From Flammula alnicola (Eukaryota > Basidiomycota > Agaricomycetes > Agaricales > Strophariaceae), in the NCBI GenBank assembly GCA_015499995.1, contig JADNRV010000171.1, positions 1-64,000 on the forward strand: a stretch of 64,000 bases of DNA, given 5' to 3'. The notes beneath the pieces were generated by a model. That model had not been told where the DNA came from. It did not search any database and saw only the letters and a program-made list of their open reading frames with translations. A program made the translations under genes and the position numbers. The stretch's first letter is position 1; the number at the start of each line of letters is the position of its first letter. This document shows, piece by piece, positions 1 through 12,512 of the stretch.

Positions 1-380
1 CTAACTTGTGTTCCTTTCCCAGTAGACGTGTTATATGTGTTGCAATTTTGTTTTTTCGCGATTGACCTTTACAAGGACGTTCTCTTGCAAGAATTATTGA
101 TGCTCAATGCCTCTTCTACCATGAGGCGCAGATCCCGGCAGAACAGACCCACAAATCGAGGTACAAATTTATGTCAGATATAAATGCCTTGCTGACATGT
201 TTTGTCATTAGAAATGGCGGAATTCTCATATATATATTCTTAAATGGACTTTAACCCGAGGACACACATATGTGGATTAGCACGCCGCATGTACTAACAC
301 GCTGCCCCAGATTTGTCGCCCACCGACATAAAGCACAGCATTTGCCCTGCTTTTTCTTTCTTCTCCACCAACCCACCCCC

Positions 381-1637
381 ATGCACTTGGACGATCCTTT
401 CACTCAAATTCGACGTATGTCTTCTTTACTTACTTGAAAACTGGCCGACTGATCGATGAAAACAGTGACCTCGACGATATGCAGTTCTGTCGCCATTGCC
501 ACCACCTTGCTTCGACTTCATATAAGGCGGCGCTCACTTTGGCTTGACGACGTTGAGTGTATCATTCTCCTTGATTTCTCTGGCTTACACGGCTATAGTT
601 ATTCGCATTGTTATCCATGCTTTTTCTAACCACGCAAATGTTGATAATTTTGAACTGCGAACGTACGTTTCTTTCTAGGTCTCCAAAATTCTCCATTCAT
701 TCAACCTAAAATGCAGGCCATATCAGCAAATCCGTTCGCCCCTACCTTATCATGTCCACATTTTATGCTACAGTTTGGTGCGTCATTCCTGTATATCTAA
801 CACTTCTCCTACTAATTAGCTCGGGGGAAAAGGTGTGCACGGATATCGATTCTCCTCACCATCATTCGCATTGGATGCGACAGGCGAAGATGCCAGGTTC
901 TTTCTCTAGTCGTCCTCCTTTTTACGCTCTTGTTATCGGTCTTGATTGGTCAACTATTTTGGGTTTGTGAGCCTCAAGGACGGCAAACAGCATCTCGCAT
1001 CTCAAATTGCGTACCAAATGCCCAAATGGCGATCGTCCAAATCGTTGGTATGTGTTTTCCAGGCCTTCAAAATCCACAAGAGCAAGACTGATTTACACTC
1101 GACAGCTGACGTATTCGCGGATCTAACTCTTCTGATTTCCTCCCTTCAAATGTTTCGCGTAATTCAAGACAACTCCTTGCGTCATCGCCTCAAATTCATC
1201 TTTTCGACGTGTACTGCTACGACGATCGTCTCCATCGTGCACGTTTCATTCATCCTAAAGTCAAAAGAAACGAAGATGCTGATCGCCGCCCTAGTTGAGG
1301 TTCGAGAAGCCGGTTTTGCTCCTTTCATCCCGTCTCTAATTCTTTCATACAGGACGCCGTCTCTCTTATCGTCTCTAGCATTCCCGTAGTCGCCAACATA
1401 TTCTTCCATTTGAACTCCTCCAGACACAGCGGGTCCTATACACAGCGGGATCTATCCATTAAATTTGCAACGAACTCTGCATTTTTAAGCTCAACAAGTT
1501 TTTACCTTGATAGGCATACACCTCCGATTTCTCAACCTCCTTCCATGGCATCTTTACGGACACCTGCTACTACGAACACTGGAAAGAGTAACGAAGAACT
1601 TTTACGACCTGCACCTGCACATCTGGCACCGTGTTAG
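381..1637 (+). CDS. Fungal 7TM (rhodopsin-like fold) integral membrane protein
   Basis: Seven exons join in one frame: 381-414, 466-551, 599-662, 717-777, 833-1047, 1106-1299 and 1353-1637, giving about 312 residues. Every intron is GT-AG and about 47-58 nt long. The product is a string of hydrophobic helices with short basic loops. It carries the features I associate with the basidiomycete 7TM membrane protein family: an Arg-rich turn followed by W-L-D-D after the first helix, a V-W-C-A-R-I-S-I segment in the middle, L-F-W-V-C-E before an extracellular loop, and late helices with A-D-V-F-A-D-L-T-L-L and A-L-V-E-D-A-V-S-L-I-V. The C-terminal tail of about 75 residues is Ser/Thr/Pro-rich and probably cytoplasmic. 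Ligand and function are unknown; the family is assigned from remembered motifs. The start at 381 is chosen because its 34-nt exon splices in frame into the first helix. Confidence 0.7.
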
Positions 1638-1915
1638 GCTAGACGGTGGTAGCGTTTATTAACGAGGACTTTTAATGAATTTAATGTAGTTAGTATGTTT
1701 AATGTAATACCATGCGCCTCTGTTGTGTCCACTATGTTAGTAATTACGAACACGCGTTGATGCCCGCAAATAAAACGCGTGACTATACGTGACCCGACGC
1801 GTTTTGCACATCACAATAATCGCATTCTCTGTTTTGACCAAAACCTCTTCCGCCATTCGAAATTGCAGGCTCCAAACCGCCCATAAAACCTCTTTTTTTT
1901 CCGTATAAAACTCAA

Positions 1916-2903
1916 ATGTCAACGCTAAAACTAGTGATACCCCCTGCCGCTGCGGAACTTCCGATATGCAGCCCAAACCTTATGCCATTCCACATCGATT
2001 ATACAGGACCCGCTCCCGTGTCTACATTCATGCGCGTCGAGAAGGTGAAGCCGGAGGACGTGACAGAATTGAAGGAAGAGACAACTACTGTAATGGCAGC
2101 TCCTCCACCTGGCGACGAAGATGTCCAGATGAAACCTGACGCGTCGACAACGGGGACGCCAGCCCAAGTCAGCGAGACCACGGACGTAGAGATGAAAGCA
2201 TCTCTCACTGCCACCTCGAGCGCCGAAACTGAAAGCCAAACCCTCTCTGTTACCACAACCACAGAATCAACCCTTGTGGCGGAGTCACAGACAGCCCTCT
2301 CGTCAGAGTCAACCCAAGTCTCTACTCCGCCCTTATTGGAAGACGCGGATCGCCGTTTTGTGTCTACGTTTCGTGGACGCAGTATACACGGTTTGACGAT
2401 AGACCTACCAGCAGGCTATGGTGGGCTGATCCTGCAAACCGAAGGTGACGACAAACCGAAGGGTGGAGGAGAGGAGGGTGCGAAAGCCAAGATAGGAAAG
2501 CCCAAAGCGAAGGCTGGGAAAGGAAAAGAGAAGGAAAAAGCAGGTGCGAAATCTCGAGGACGTCTGACGAGAAGTGCTGCTCTATTTTCGAAGCCTCAAG
2601 TGATCGCCGTCGATGATGACGAGGAAATGGAAGACTCGACATCCGCAGCTGCACCTGACGCCGGCCACGATGATGTTCAGGATGAAGATACCCATGATGC
2701 CCAGATAGAAGATGACTACCCCGTTCGCCGTCTTATACCCAAAGCCCAATTCTCCTCGTTCACCCTATGGCATGCCGACCGCCCGGTGGACAAAGGCCGC
2801 GATGAATATTATCGCACACTGACGGAGTGGGTGGCCCTGGCACATGAGGTGCGTGCTATTTTCTTCGTTGTTTATGAACCCATATGTTGACGAGCAGACG
2901 TAG
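1916..2903 (+). CDS. rnh203: Ribonuclease H2 subunit C (non-catalytic)
   Basis: Exon 1 is 1916-2848. A 49-nt GT-AG intron (2849-2897) precedes a two-codon last exon ending in TAG at 2903, so the protein is about 312 residues. RNase H2C is a non-catalytic subunit that, with subunit B, supports the catalytic A subunit in removing ribonucleotides from DNA in the nucleus. The family signature is visible: an N-terminal block around F-H-I-D-Y-T-G-P-A-P-V, then F-R-G-R-S-I-H-G near residue 152 followed by L-P-A-G-Y-G-G-L-I-L, and a C-terminal block with F-T-L-W-H-A-D-R-P-V-D and W-V-A-L-A-H-E. Between the first two blocks lies a long acidic, Ser/Thr-rich linker, and between the last two a Lys/Gly-rich stretch; both look disordered. 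The reading frame is intact. It lies 278 nt after the 7TM gene on the same strand. Confidence 0.88.
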
Positions 2904-3946
2904 ATTCATCGGACGGACTTGTGATCTCGCGTTAACGATCCCGCTTATTTCTTTACCATCGTTCTGTTGCGATGTAATTCCTATTTCGCTGTAAGTCCTC
3001 GTACAATTGCTGGCATTATTTATATCCTGTTCCCATCATATTCTTCAACCGACGACGCGCTCTGAAAACAGAGTGATGATGTTTTGACCGTCCATAGATG
3101 TTTTCGAACAATACCAAATTGATCAGATCTGGGACGTTGTCGAATTCATTCAATCTCAAAATAAACACATGACCTTTAGTACCAGCCCTATAGCATTCTT
3201 CTTACAATTAATGCTCTATTGGAATGTTACTGAATTGTTTCATTGCTCCGGCTACTGGTTGAAATAGGAATTGTGGACGATCTGCTGGTCAACTTCGCTA
3301 TCAGTTTCAAGTTCGAAAATCGGCAGGAGTGTTATCTGTGATGTGATGGAGGATACGCAATTCATCGTCTCAGGCTTCAGCGAGACATCGGGCACCAGGG
3401 CTTTCTGGGCATCAAGTGCGTCGATATATTTAGCTCAATTGAAGATATCTCATGCGCCATTGAAGCCTGATCAAAATATTCATCACATGTGGTGGGCAAC
3501 GGTAGAGGTGATTTTGGTCGCTTTAAATCCACTGGTCTTTGTAGTGCCTAGCTGACTCGGCGTTAGTGATGACTCGGAGACTCATGTGGACTCCTTTCAG
3601 CATGCTCAGAAACGGATCATCGGACATCTCCAATTTCCTCACATTGGTGTGAAAAAGTGTAACTGGCAGAGGAGACAGTATTTCTTCTTTGCGAAATCTT
3701 GCACCAAGACTGTCCTAAATTTCCCGATAACCACGATCTATTTTTCCAGGAAACAAATAAACTCAGGACAATCGGGGCTCTTCGATCACTGATGGTCGTG
3801 CGCCATTCAGACGCTCTATGCAGAAAACAGAGTGCGAAACTGAATTGACATGTATAGTAACACGTTCACATAAGGCTTTCATTCTCCTCATAAACCTCAA
3901 GCCCATCTCAGCATCTGGCCCCGTGTCGAGATAACTTACCCCGAGC
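2904..3946. other. Gene-poor interval, nothing recognised
   Basis: About 1 kb between RNase H2C and the first DUF6533 gene. Short open frames exist on both strands (for example 3271-3555 on the + strand), but none shows a recognisable domain, a convincing exon chain or similarity to the DUF6533 array downstream. Confidence 0.5.
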
Positions 3947-5838
3947 ATGGCACAGCAAGGCTTCCCGGACCTCTCTATCATTTTATCAAGTCTGTCTGCC
4001 ACTAAGGTGCGCCGATTCCATTTATTAATGACGTGAATACTTCTTCTGAACTACAACATCTTGAATAGTATGCCAATAGTCAGTCATCGTCTTATATTCT
4101 ACATCGTGGTACACGAAATTGAGAGAAGCTTACGCTCCATCGTGGCTGTTATCATCACAGTCGCATCTGCTACTCTTCTGGCGTACGACATGGCATTGAC
4201 GCTGGACCAGGAAGTATGTCGGATATCTTTCGACACGGTTTTTGAATCATTAACCATATAATCAGGTCGCAAGAGTGTGGCGCGCCAAAAAGACTTTTGG
4301 TACCACGCTGTTCTTCCTCGTACGTGCGATTGGAACTAACCCGTTACCTTTCGAGCTGACTACTATCCCTTCAGAATCGTTACATTCCTCCTGCTCTCTT
4401 CGTCTTTGACCTGTACGGTAAGTTTAGAGTTCCTCCCAGAGTTGGCTTCTTTAATTACTTACGAAATCCCCACGCACATCCTTCCTGCTGCGGGCAATAG
4501 CACAACTTGTCCCATCGGCCTCAATAAAAGTGGGTTTCTTTTTCCTCGTACATTTTGTGATAATTATATCTTACCTCGTGCGATTATTGCCAGTTGTAGG
4601 TTTTGTCGTATTTTTGTTGTCCGGCTACTCTGATTCGGCGAAACTTGTCAGTTGTAAAAATTACGAGCTGTCGTCGACCATTCTCGATTTGGTGTCTATC
4701 GCTGTCATTGAATGTTCGTCCTCCATCTATTCTTAGTGTTTCTAAATGTGTCTCTGACCATCGCATATAGGTGTTCTTATTACACGGACACATGCTCTAT
4801 ACCAGAACAAAACTCTACTACTTTTCCTTGGAGCACTAGGTGTCGTTAGTCATAATTCGTATGTTTGATGCGCAGGACTCTCAAGGGACCGTTAATGTCA
4901 GGTGTCGATCATCAATATGCTCGTCTGCTTCTTGGTTGTATTTCAGTTTGAGACCTGTGAGTCTGGAATTCGACATTCACTGTCCGATAAAGCTGAATCA
5001 TTCCGTAGTTGTACCAGCGAGTGCGATTGGTGTCGCAGGATGTCTTTCTGGATGTACCAGTCCACTATGCGGCCTCTTCTGATTGCTTTTTGGGTTCCAT
5101 TCCTTCTCCTCGAAACTCGTGAGTATTATTCTGGCAGCCGTATGATTTTTGACACTGACTATGCCATGCATGATCCTACAGTGGTTTTTCTACTTACAGC
5201 CTGGAAGTCCTATAGAACAGGTACTTTGGTTTGGGCGGCCTAGCTAATTCAAACAAGTACTAAATCTAGCCTTGAAGTTCAAGTGACAAGACTAGCCCGT
5301 GGATCAAGTATTATCAAGTAGTCATGCGTGATGGTGAGCACTTTATCATCGTCCGAGAACGCTACTGATCATTCTTTCCGCGTGTCAGGCTTGGTGTATT
5401 TCGTTGGTGAGTAAACGACATAGCCCTCTTTAAATCTGCAAGAGCTCATCTTGAGTACTTTTGGGCACTTTCCAGTTATTATCGGTAAGCACTGGACCTA
5501 GAAATTTTCAAGCTGTTTTTCGTATCTGACAATATTTATAATGCACAGCCGTATCTCTCTGCAACTTCATTATATGGATTGTAGATCCATTTGCGTCTTA
5601 CCTTGCGGTTGGGCTTTTGAAGAGTCTCCAGGCGACTATATGCTCTAGGTATATTTCACATGTTTTATGGAGACCTGCAAAGATTAAGAAACTTGTCACC
5701 CTTTCTAGGCTACTGCTCAATTTACGAGGACTGTTATCTGGGGATGAAGACCATGCAAGGTCATATCCGCGATACGAAACTGGAAGCACACTGATATCGC
5801 TGGGCCCTCTGAAAAAAAGATCTACGGTAGCAGCGTGA
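3947..5838 (+). CDS. DUF6533-domain multi-pass membrane protein, copy 1 of 3
   Basis: First member of a tandem array. The 5' exons are clear: 3947-4006 (20 codons), a 10-nt microexon at 4069-4078, then 4161-4213, followed by further exons from 4267 on. They encode A-S-A-T-L-L-A-Y-D-M-A-L-T-L-D-Q-E, then V-W-R-A-K-K-T-F-G-T-T-L-F-F-L and N-R-Y-I-P-P-A-L-F-V-F-D-L-Y, the usual core of the DUF6533 domain (a first helix with Y-D, a W-R basic segment, then N-R-Y). Later exons give a C-K-N-Y segment, an I-T-R-T-H-A-L-Y-Q-N-K helix end, G-C-L-S-G-C-T and a final L-L-L-N-L-R-G tail. The last exon ends in TGA at 5836-5838. The exons I traced are in frame; one exon upstream of C-K-N-Y is unresolved. 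The function of the family is unknown; it is expanded in mushrooms. Confidence 0.72.
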
Positions 5839-6979
5839 GTGAGGCTGGAACTCAAGCCAAGACCGATTGTGAGAACGACGTTTTCTTCTCGTCTTGTCGT
5901 GCAACTAGATTCTGGTTTACTAGACTAGACCAATTGTAATTTACTAGGTGTATTCTACAAGTACAGATATAGTACTACTTGATTCTTGAAGTACGAACGA
6001 GGACGAGATCATCTGAGGTCACTGTTTAGAAAAATTGTATCTCCGCACGGACCATAAACTTGACTCCCACAATGCTCAACATGATTCATCTGCCTGGCGC
6101 GATCTGAGCGAGCGACCAGATATTATTATCTGGACCTGAAGTCAGAACCTTTGGCTAGATATATCGGCACCGAAAAGGTCAACATTTTGTAGACAGCACC
6201 CCGGGAAAGGCATAGTCTCCTGTCAGACTAATAGACCCGTGCTTTTTAGTGGAAATGCACGATCCAATCCAATTGTACTCTCAGCCATATGCTTTTGCGT
6301 CCGACGAACCCTGCACCACGGTCCAGCAGTCTTCTCCAATTTATATTCCGCAGGTAAATTTAGGAGCCTCGAGCTCGTCGCGTGCGCAGGCTTGCAGCAG
6401 ATTCGGTTTTAGACTCCTTCGGCAGTCGTCGTTCGCGTTCGGAGAGTCGAAAAAGAGTTGACATAAGGTGGCATTTTCGCTTACAATCCACATATTTCTC
6501 ACCTATCCCACTCTTCCCATATGATAGTCCTCTCTTGATTTCGTGAACGGTGACAGATTGGTGACAGAGGTCCTCGCAAAATGCAACTTCATCCACGTCA
6601 GCTGAGTTTCAGGCGCTTGTGGATGAGGACTTGGTCTAAGTGCTGGATGTCCATCGGGAGAAGAACCAAGCCCGTGAACCTTGAGGTTGGAATATTATTT
6701 GGAGCTTCCAGCGGCTCGTGCTATATTTGACGAGTCGCTGCCAGATGGGTTGTCGTAGGACCCCACGCACCTTGTAATAACCACATGGCTGCAAATGTCT
6801 GTTTTTGACATCTTTCTGTTGAATGCCGTTGGAACGCCGCTCGAGAACTGGGTGCTGATTGACACTGTCGACAGCATTGCCATATTATACCGGATGGCGT
6901 CCAAACCCTTTGTTCCTTTCCTGTCGTGAAGATTTCAACCTCCAATGCTGGCTAATATCGATCGAGCGAGTTTCTCGCC
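5839..6979. other. Intergenic interval in the DUF6533 array
   Basis: Roughly 1.1 kb between copies 1 and 2. I see no conserved coding block. The short frames at 6249-6461 (+) and 6360-6596 (-) overlap each other and match nothing I know. Confidence 0.5.
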
Positions 6980-8828
6980 ATGGACGATGGCGTCCCAGCC
7001 ATGCTTCTCTCCAGCTTAGCTGCAACCAAGGTCAGTAAGCTCCATTATAGAGAAGCTCGCGCAGGTTGCCTAACATCATCATCATGGGAAGTATGCAACA
7101 GGTCCGTTTGATATTCATATGAGCATGCCTGCATGAAGCATTCATCGAGAAAACTTACACTCTACGATTACTACTACAGTTGCGTCGGCTACCGTTTTGG
7201 TGTGGGATATGCTTCACATTGGATTTAGAGGTGAGTAGATCTTGTTGGCGTGATGTAGTCATGATGCCATATCTTGTATGCGTTTTGTTAGATATCTAGG
7301 GTGTGGCGGGCAAGGAAAACTCTTGGGACGACCCTGTTTCTCTTGTAAGCCCAGATTCCAATATTATTGGCACATGCTCCTCACGAATATTATGCTTAGA
7401 ATCGATATATTCCACCAGTTTTGTTTGCCTTCGATCTCTTCTGTAAGAGTCGAACTCCTTTAGGTTGCATCATAATAATTGATTTCATTTCTCTTGACGA
7501 TAGCCCAATTTGTACCGGCACCATCCATAAAAGTGCGTGCTTGTGCGCTGTGTTCAAAAAACAAATCTTTACACTGAGTCTAGTTGTAGGATATGCGTGC
7601 CACCTCCGTCTGGTGGGTGTCGTCTAATTTATCTACAGCTGTAAGAATTATGAATTATCGTCGACCATCCTGGATCTGGTTTCCATTGCCATCATTGAAT
7701 GTACGCTTTTCCCTACCTTTCCATCGAAAGCTTGCTCTGACCGGTTTCATGGACCTCCAGGCGTACTTGTAATGCGGACACAAGCCTTGTACCAACATCG
7801 AGTGTTACTGCTTGCACTTTCTTTCCTATGTGTTGTGAGTTCTGTTGGTCAGTCTGTCGCTGGAATTCTACCTACTATGCAAAAAATAGGCCTCGATGGT
7901 TGTCATGCTGGCTTGTTTTCTGGTCGTATTCAGATATGAGACGTGTAAACACCGTTCCTTCGTCTGATGATACATTGATCGTTAAGGAGATTGCTTTACA
8001 GTTATACCTGCAATGCTATTGGCTTCACAGGATGCCTTTCTGGTTGCACTAGTTCACTTTGCCGACCCTTCTCATCGCATTCTGGGTTCCATTTCTTGCC
8101 TTCGAAACTCGTGAGTGCCGATAGTTTCGATCGTAGGATTCCTTCTGATTGCACGCCATCCAGTCGTATTCGTCCTCACAGCGTGGAAATCCTACAAATC
8201 CTGTATGTCGCTTTCCTGATCCTTCTCGCCAAAAACCTCAATCCAGTTTCACGCAACTGCAGTCTCTGTAATGAGACTCACTGGCTCCACAACTATTTAC
8301 GAGTGCTCGTGCGCGATGGTCAGTGATTCCTTAAAACCATTCACACTTATACCCACCTCCCACTATTTTCCAGGTGTGCTGTACTACGTTGGTCGGTAAA
8401 ATTGTTCTATTATAAATTCGAAACTAATTTTATTTCCGGATATCCATCAGTCATTATGTGTGGGTGTCGATTGCTGTCCTAACGACTCCTTTTTTGCTGA
8501 TTCCTCATCCTCTGGTAACATCTAGGCATCTCCATCTGCAACTTCCTCATCTGGACATTGGATCCGTTCGCATCTTATCTCGCTGTTGGCCTCATGAAGA
8601 GTCTTCAAGCGACGATCTGCTCGAGGTAAATGTTCATCTTTACCACCGAAGGTCTCTTTGACTGACTCCTTCTTTACCAGACTGTTGCTCAATCTAAGGG
8701 GAATAGTGGAAATGAACCGACCAACGGCATCACAGTTTGAATCAGCATATGCTGGATCATTGATCGATTTAGACTCGTTAGGACCTTCGACAAATACTAC
8801 TGGACGGACAGACCGTGAGTGCGAATGA
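6980..8828 (+). pseudogene. DUF6533-domain membrane protein, copy 2 of 3, frame-disrupted
   Basis: Same exon plan as copies 1 and 3. The start ATG is at 6980 and the first exon reads M-D-D-G-V-P-A-M-L-L-S-S-L-A-A-T-K. A 10-nt microexon beginning TATGCAACAG lies near 7090, followed by V-A-S-A-T-V-L-V-W-D-M. That third exon is 51 nt, whereas both other copies have 53 nt, and the shift brings a TAG into frame at the start of the next exon. Exon 4 (I-S-R-V-W-R-A-R-K-T-L-G) is 53 nt against 54 and 57 in the others. The rest stays clean: N-R-Y-I-P-P-V-L-F-A-F-D-L-F, a C-K-N-Y exon, V-L-V-M-R-T-Q-A-L-Y-Q, V-F-R-Y-E-T, G-C-L-S-G-C-T and a final L-L-L-N-L-R-G tail ending in TGA at 8826-8828. It is either a young pseudogene or an active gene hit by sequence errors; the intact 3' half favours a recent or artificial lesion. 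Confidence 0.65.
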
Positions 8829-9587
8829 GATGAATAAAGAGGTATGTATGTGGCCCGTTCATGCCATTGAGGGTAGAAGGTTCGAGGTTCATGCAGGTAC
8901 TAAAGTTTACAAACTCCCATAGGCTAGTAGATACGACGATCAGAGGTGTACTTTAAGCGACCACCTGCGACCGCTGATAGGTGCTCCAATGCATAATAGT
9001 GATTGGTGGCAACCAACTGATATAGTCCCATAGAGAAATTCTTCTATCATAGACGAGAGTGTTCAGTACCGCAAACAGCTGGGTAATATGTGGCACAACG
9101 ACCCTTGTGATATATGATATTGGATAGATCAAATTCGCACTCGAGCCTGAGCATCGAGGCATCTGAAAAGATTTTTGTCAAATTATGCCTCGCACCACAT
9201 TGGCTTGAGCTGCGAACCTTCGTAAAATTCCCTAACGCGGATTCCTTGGCAGCTCATCATGATGAGAAGATGTGATATGGTGGCTGATCAGTTACTTATG
9301 ATATAATCAGTATCGCGGATAACGCTCACACGAGTCTGTACGTCTCATCACTCAGAAGTGATGTGATACTTATCCATGTAGGGTATCGGAACACTCGAAA
9401 TGCGGCATGTATGATGATTATTGCTAAACTAGAAGTGGTGCTGGGTCCCGTGTTGAAACCCTTTTACGCAAGTTAGGTCGAAGTCGAATGCTGTGTTTCG
9501 GATAACCCAGAGTATAAGATGCAGCAACTAACCTTTGTAGCCCTTTCCGTCGATTGTAGTTGCATCCTCGGGAGAACGATCATCGCA
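8829..9587. other. Intergenic interval in the DUF6533 array
   Basis: About 760 bases between copies 2 and 3. No conserved coding block, repeat or RNA gene was recognised. Confidence 0.5.
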
Positions 9588-11344
9588 ATGGCCCATGTCG
9601 CGCCCTCGCTGCTATCGAGCTTGGCAGCGTCAAAGGTGCGTTCCATATTCTGCACAAGAACTTCCTGAAAATGTTAATTGTGGAACCGCGTCGAAGTACA
9701 CTACCGGTCTGTTGAATTTGCACGTTATCTGCCAGGACAAAGCAACTCATACCTCGCTCACATCGACACTTCAGTTGCATCGGCCACGATTTTGGTATGG
9801 GATATGGCCCTGACATTGGATCAAGAGGTGCGAAACTAAATTTCCTGAGGAGAAGGTCTCATTTTCCATGCAGATATCAAGGGTACTATGGCGCGCTAAG
9901 AAAAATTTTGGTACAACCTTGTTCTTCCTAGTAAGTGCGCAGTTGAATAAAAGACGACGAATCAGTCTTACGACAGGGTAGAATCGCTATATTCCCCCTG
10001 CTCTGCTTGGATTTGATCTCTATTGTGAGCGTCAAAATCATTGGACATCACGAGTAATTGGCGCCAACTTACCGCGGTGATAGCACAACTTGTTTCATCA
10101 CTGTCCATGAAGGTGAGCGTATTCCCCCGATGTAGCAGGATATACAAATTTTCTTAGCCATCTGCAGCTGTACGGTATATTAAACCATTACTATCATCCC
10201 GATTTGAGGATTTCCGTTAGATGCAAGAATTATCAGATATCGTCGACTATACTGGATCTCGTCTGCATGGCGGTGATTGAGTGTGCGTCACGAACCTGTT
10301 TTATATGCTTGGCATAATTTTGCTTACAGTCTTCAATCGGATAGGCGTACTTATCATGCGGACAAGCGCGCTGTATAACAGCAAAGGCCTATTTATCTTT
10401 CTAGTGATTTTAGGTATTGTAAGTTGTTCAGTTATGGCAAAAAGGACCAGAAGATACGTATCTAACTTCTCGGCCAGATATCGATAGTCAACATGATTAT
10501 CTGTTTTCTTGCGGTCTTTCGCTACGAAACCTGTAAGTTGACGTGTTCGTCGGTTAGCCCTTCCAGCCCACTCAAAAGTTCGGTCAAGTCGTACCTGCGA
10601 GCACCATCAGCATGAGTGGGTGCCTTTCAGGATGCACCAGTGCAGTTTGCCAGCCGCTTCTCATCGTCTTCTGGGTTCCATTCTTTTGTCTCGAGACCGG
10701 TGGGTAATAGAGTTTACCCATCCTTAGATTTGGCTAAGCGGTGTTTTGGCAGCGGTCTTAGGCCTAACTGCCTGGAAGACCTTTCGAACCTGTAAGTGGT
10801 TAGTTATCTGTCTTCACTCAATCTTGAACAGGTTTCGGGATGAAAGGCGACAGATGAAATCTGTAGGTGGATCGGCGTCCTCAAGTAGTTCTCCGGGATG
10901 GTAGGTAATTGAAATGTTGCATTGGCCTCGCTATTGACTCGCCCATTTTACGTCTTAGGTATTCTATATTATATCGGTCAGTGAGCAGGACTTGATTTAT
11001 ATTCGAAGCTAATCTTACCTGCTCATCGCCATCAGTCATCATGGGTAGGTGTCACCACGCAAATGCGACCCATCCAGTCACTCATGCGTCGAATTGACCG
11101 CATATAGGCATCTCCGCTAGCAATATTTTGATATGGAGCTTGCTTCCGTTTGCGCCGTATCTCACTATTGGGCTTTTGAAAAGTCTTCAAGTGACGATTT
11201 GCTCCAGGTGTGTATAGTCCGCTGCCAAGATGAATGAGGTCACAATTGTACATTTTTAGGCTGATGCTCAACATGCGAGGATTACTGAAAACCACAAGAG
11301 GTTCACGGTTTGAATCCGCTACATTGTTTGATCTGGATTCATAG
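9588..11344 (+). CDS. DUF6533-domain multi-pass membrane protein, copy 3 of 3
   Basis: Third tandem copy. Exon 1 starts at 9588 with M-A-H-V-A-P-S-L-L-S-S-L-A-A-S-K, splices to a 10-nt microexon (TACACTACCG), then to a 53-nt exon with V-A-S-A-T-I-L-V-W-D-M-A-L-T-L-D-Q-E. Next come I-S-R-V-L-W-R-A-K-K-N-F-G-T-T-L-F-F-L and N-R-Y-I-P-P-A-L-L-G-F-D-L-Y. Downstream blocks are C-K-N-Y-Q-I-S-S-T-I-L-D-L-V, L-I-M-R-T-S-A-L-Y-N, I-S-I-V-N-M-I-I-C-F-L-A-V-F-R-Y-E-T, and a last exon with L-M-L-N-M-R-G ending in TAG at 11342-11344. All exons I traced keep frame. Exon 4 has one extra codon relative to the other two. Same architecture and order as copies 1 and 2 point to local duplication. Biological role unknown. 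Confidence 0.7.
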
Positions 11345-12512
11345 GCCCATCGAGGAATCCGAGCGGCGGTTCTGAGTTAGATGCATGGGAAAGATAGCTC
11401 CGAGTTGGGTGCTGAAAGATATTTATGACGAAACATTAGTTTGTATCCTAGGCATTTTGAAGCAATTGGACTGCACCTCGTAAAGTACGTACTTCCGCCG
11501 GTTAATCACAAAAAAAGGAATATATGACGGACAAAGCGATCGTCACGAAACGGTAGCTCAAGCCTCTAATAAATGCACAGAACAAGGCAAAACAGTAGTT
11601 CCCCGAAAGATTTACAGCGAAACAGCTGAGATGCGTATCGTTTATTTACGAAGTTGTTATAAAAATACAGTCCACCCATAAGGGAGCAATATAATTTGGA
11701 CGTTTCATCGAGCTGTGGTAACTCTCGAAAGAGTGACAGCGTTCGTCGAGTCAACGAAAAGCCATAACCCCAAGGGATACAGGTCGCATAGCAGATAGCC
11801 GCTGGAACCCTCTTCAGATCATTCGCAGGAACCTCCTGGTTATTTCCCCAAAGCTATGTATGGCAGGCATGGGAAGAATAAAGCTTCTTCAAGTCTCTCG
11901 AGGCTCGAGCTCTCCGCTAGCCAAAACATGGCGACGTGGAATCAATTAGGTGGGAGAGGAGCCTGAGAGGACCACCGGAATGATTCCATAATGGGTTCTT
12001 CAGTTTCTTGCGCCTGCGGGGCCGCTGACTGTCTACGGCTTCGGGGACGAGGAATGAACTGTGCGTGGAAATATACCAATCCCCTGGCGCTGAACCGGGT
12101 TTTGAACCGTTTTCTTGAATCCGGCTGAGAAACGGCTCGAGATTGTCCTTGCATTGCCGGTTTCAGCAAAAGAAAATGAGGATATGGGTCGACCGGTCCT
12201 CGCGGCTCTCCACCTGCCAGAGTCGAGAGATTGTTGTTTTTCATGCCAAAACGTCAATATTTTGATATGGCAGCACTTTTCGAGAAGAAGCTACTTGCAA
12301 TCCATGCGAAACCATTTGAACGACGAAAAAGCTTCGGGGAAAATGGATGAAATGTCGGAATGTGCCATCGCGGCGGGATCAAAGGACACGTCAGTGTGAT
12401 CCATAAACGTGTGTTTACCTGTTTACACCCACCGTCATATTTAAATACCCATGGACACAAATCGCCTCCTCTTCCATAGATTCCCAGTTCATTGGACCAA
12501 GACCATACCACG
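11345..12512. other. Gene-poor interval upstream of the disulfide isomerase
   Basis: About 1.2 kb. Short frames exist (for example 11942-12244 on the minus strand, basic and proline-rich) but none has a recognisable domain. The last 100 bases are presumably the promoter of the disulfide isomerase gene, with a TTTAAATA stretch about 70 bases before its ATG. Confidence 0.4.

Noticed and set aside
11942..12244. Minus-strand 100-codon frame as a gene
   Set aside because: Low-complexity basic/proline-rich composition, no splice partners and no recognisable similarity.
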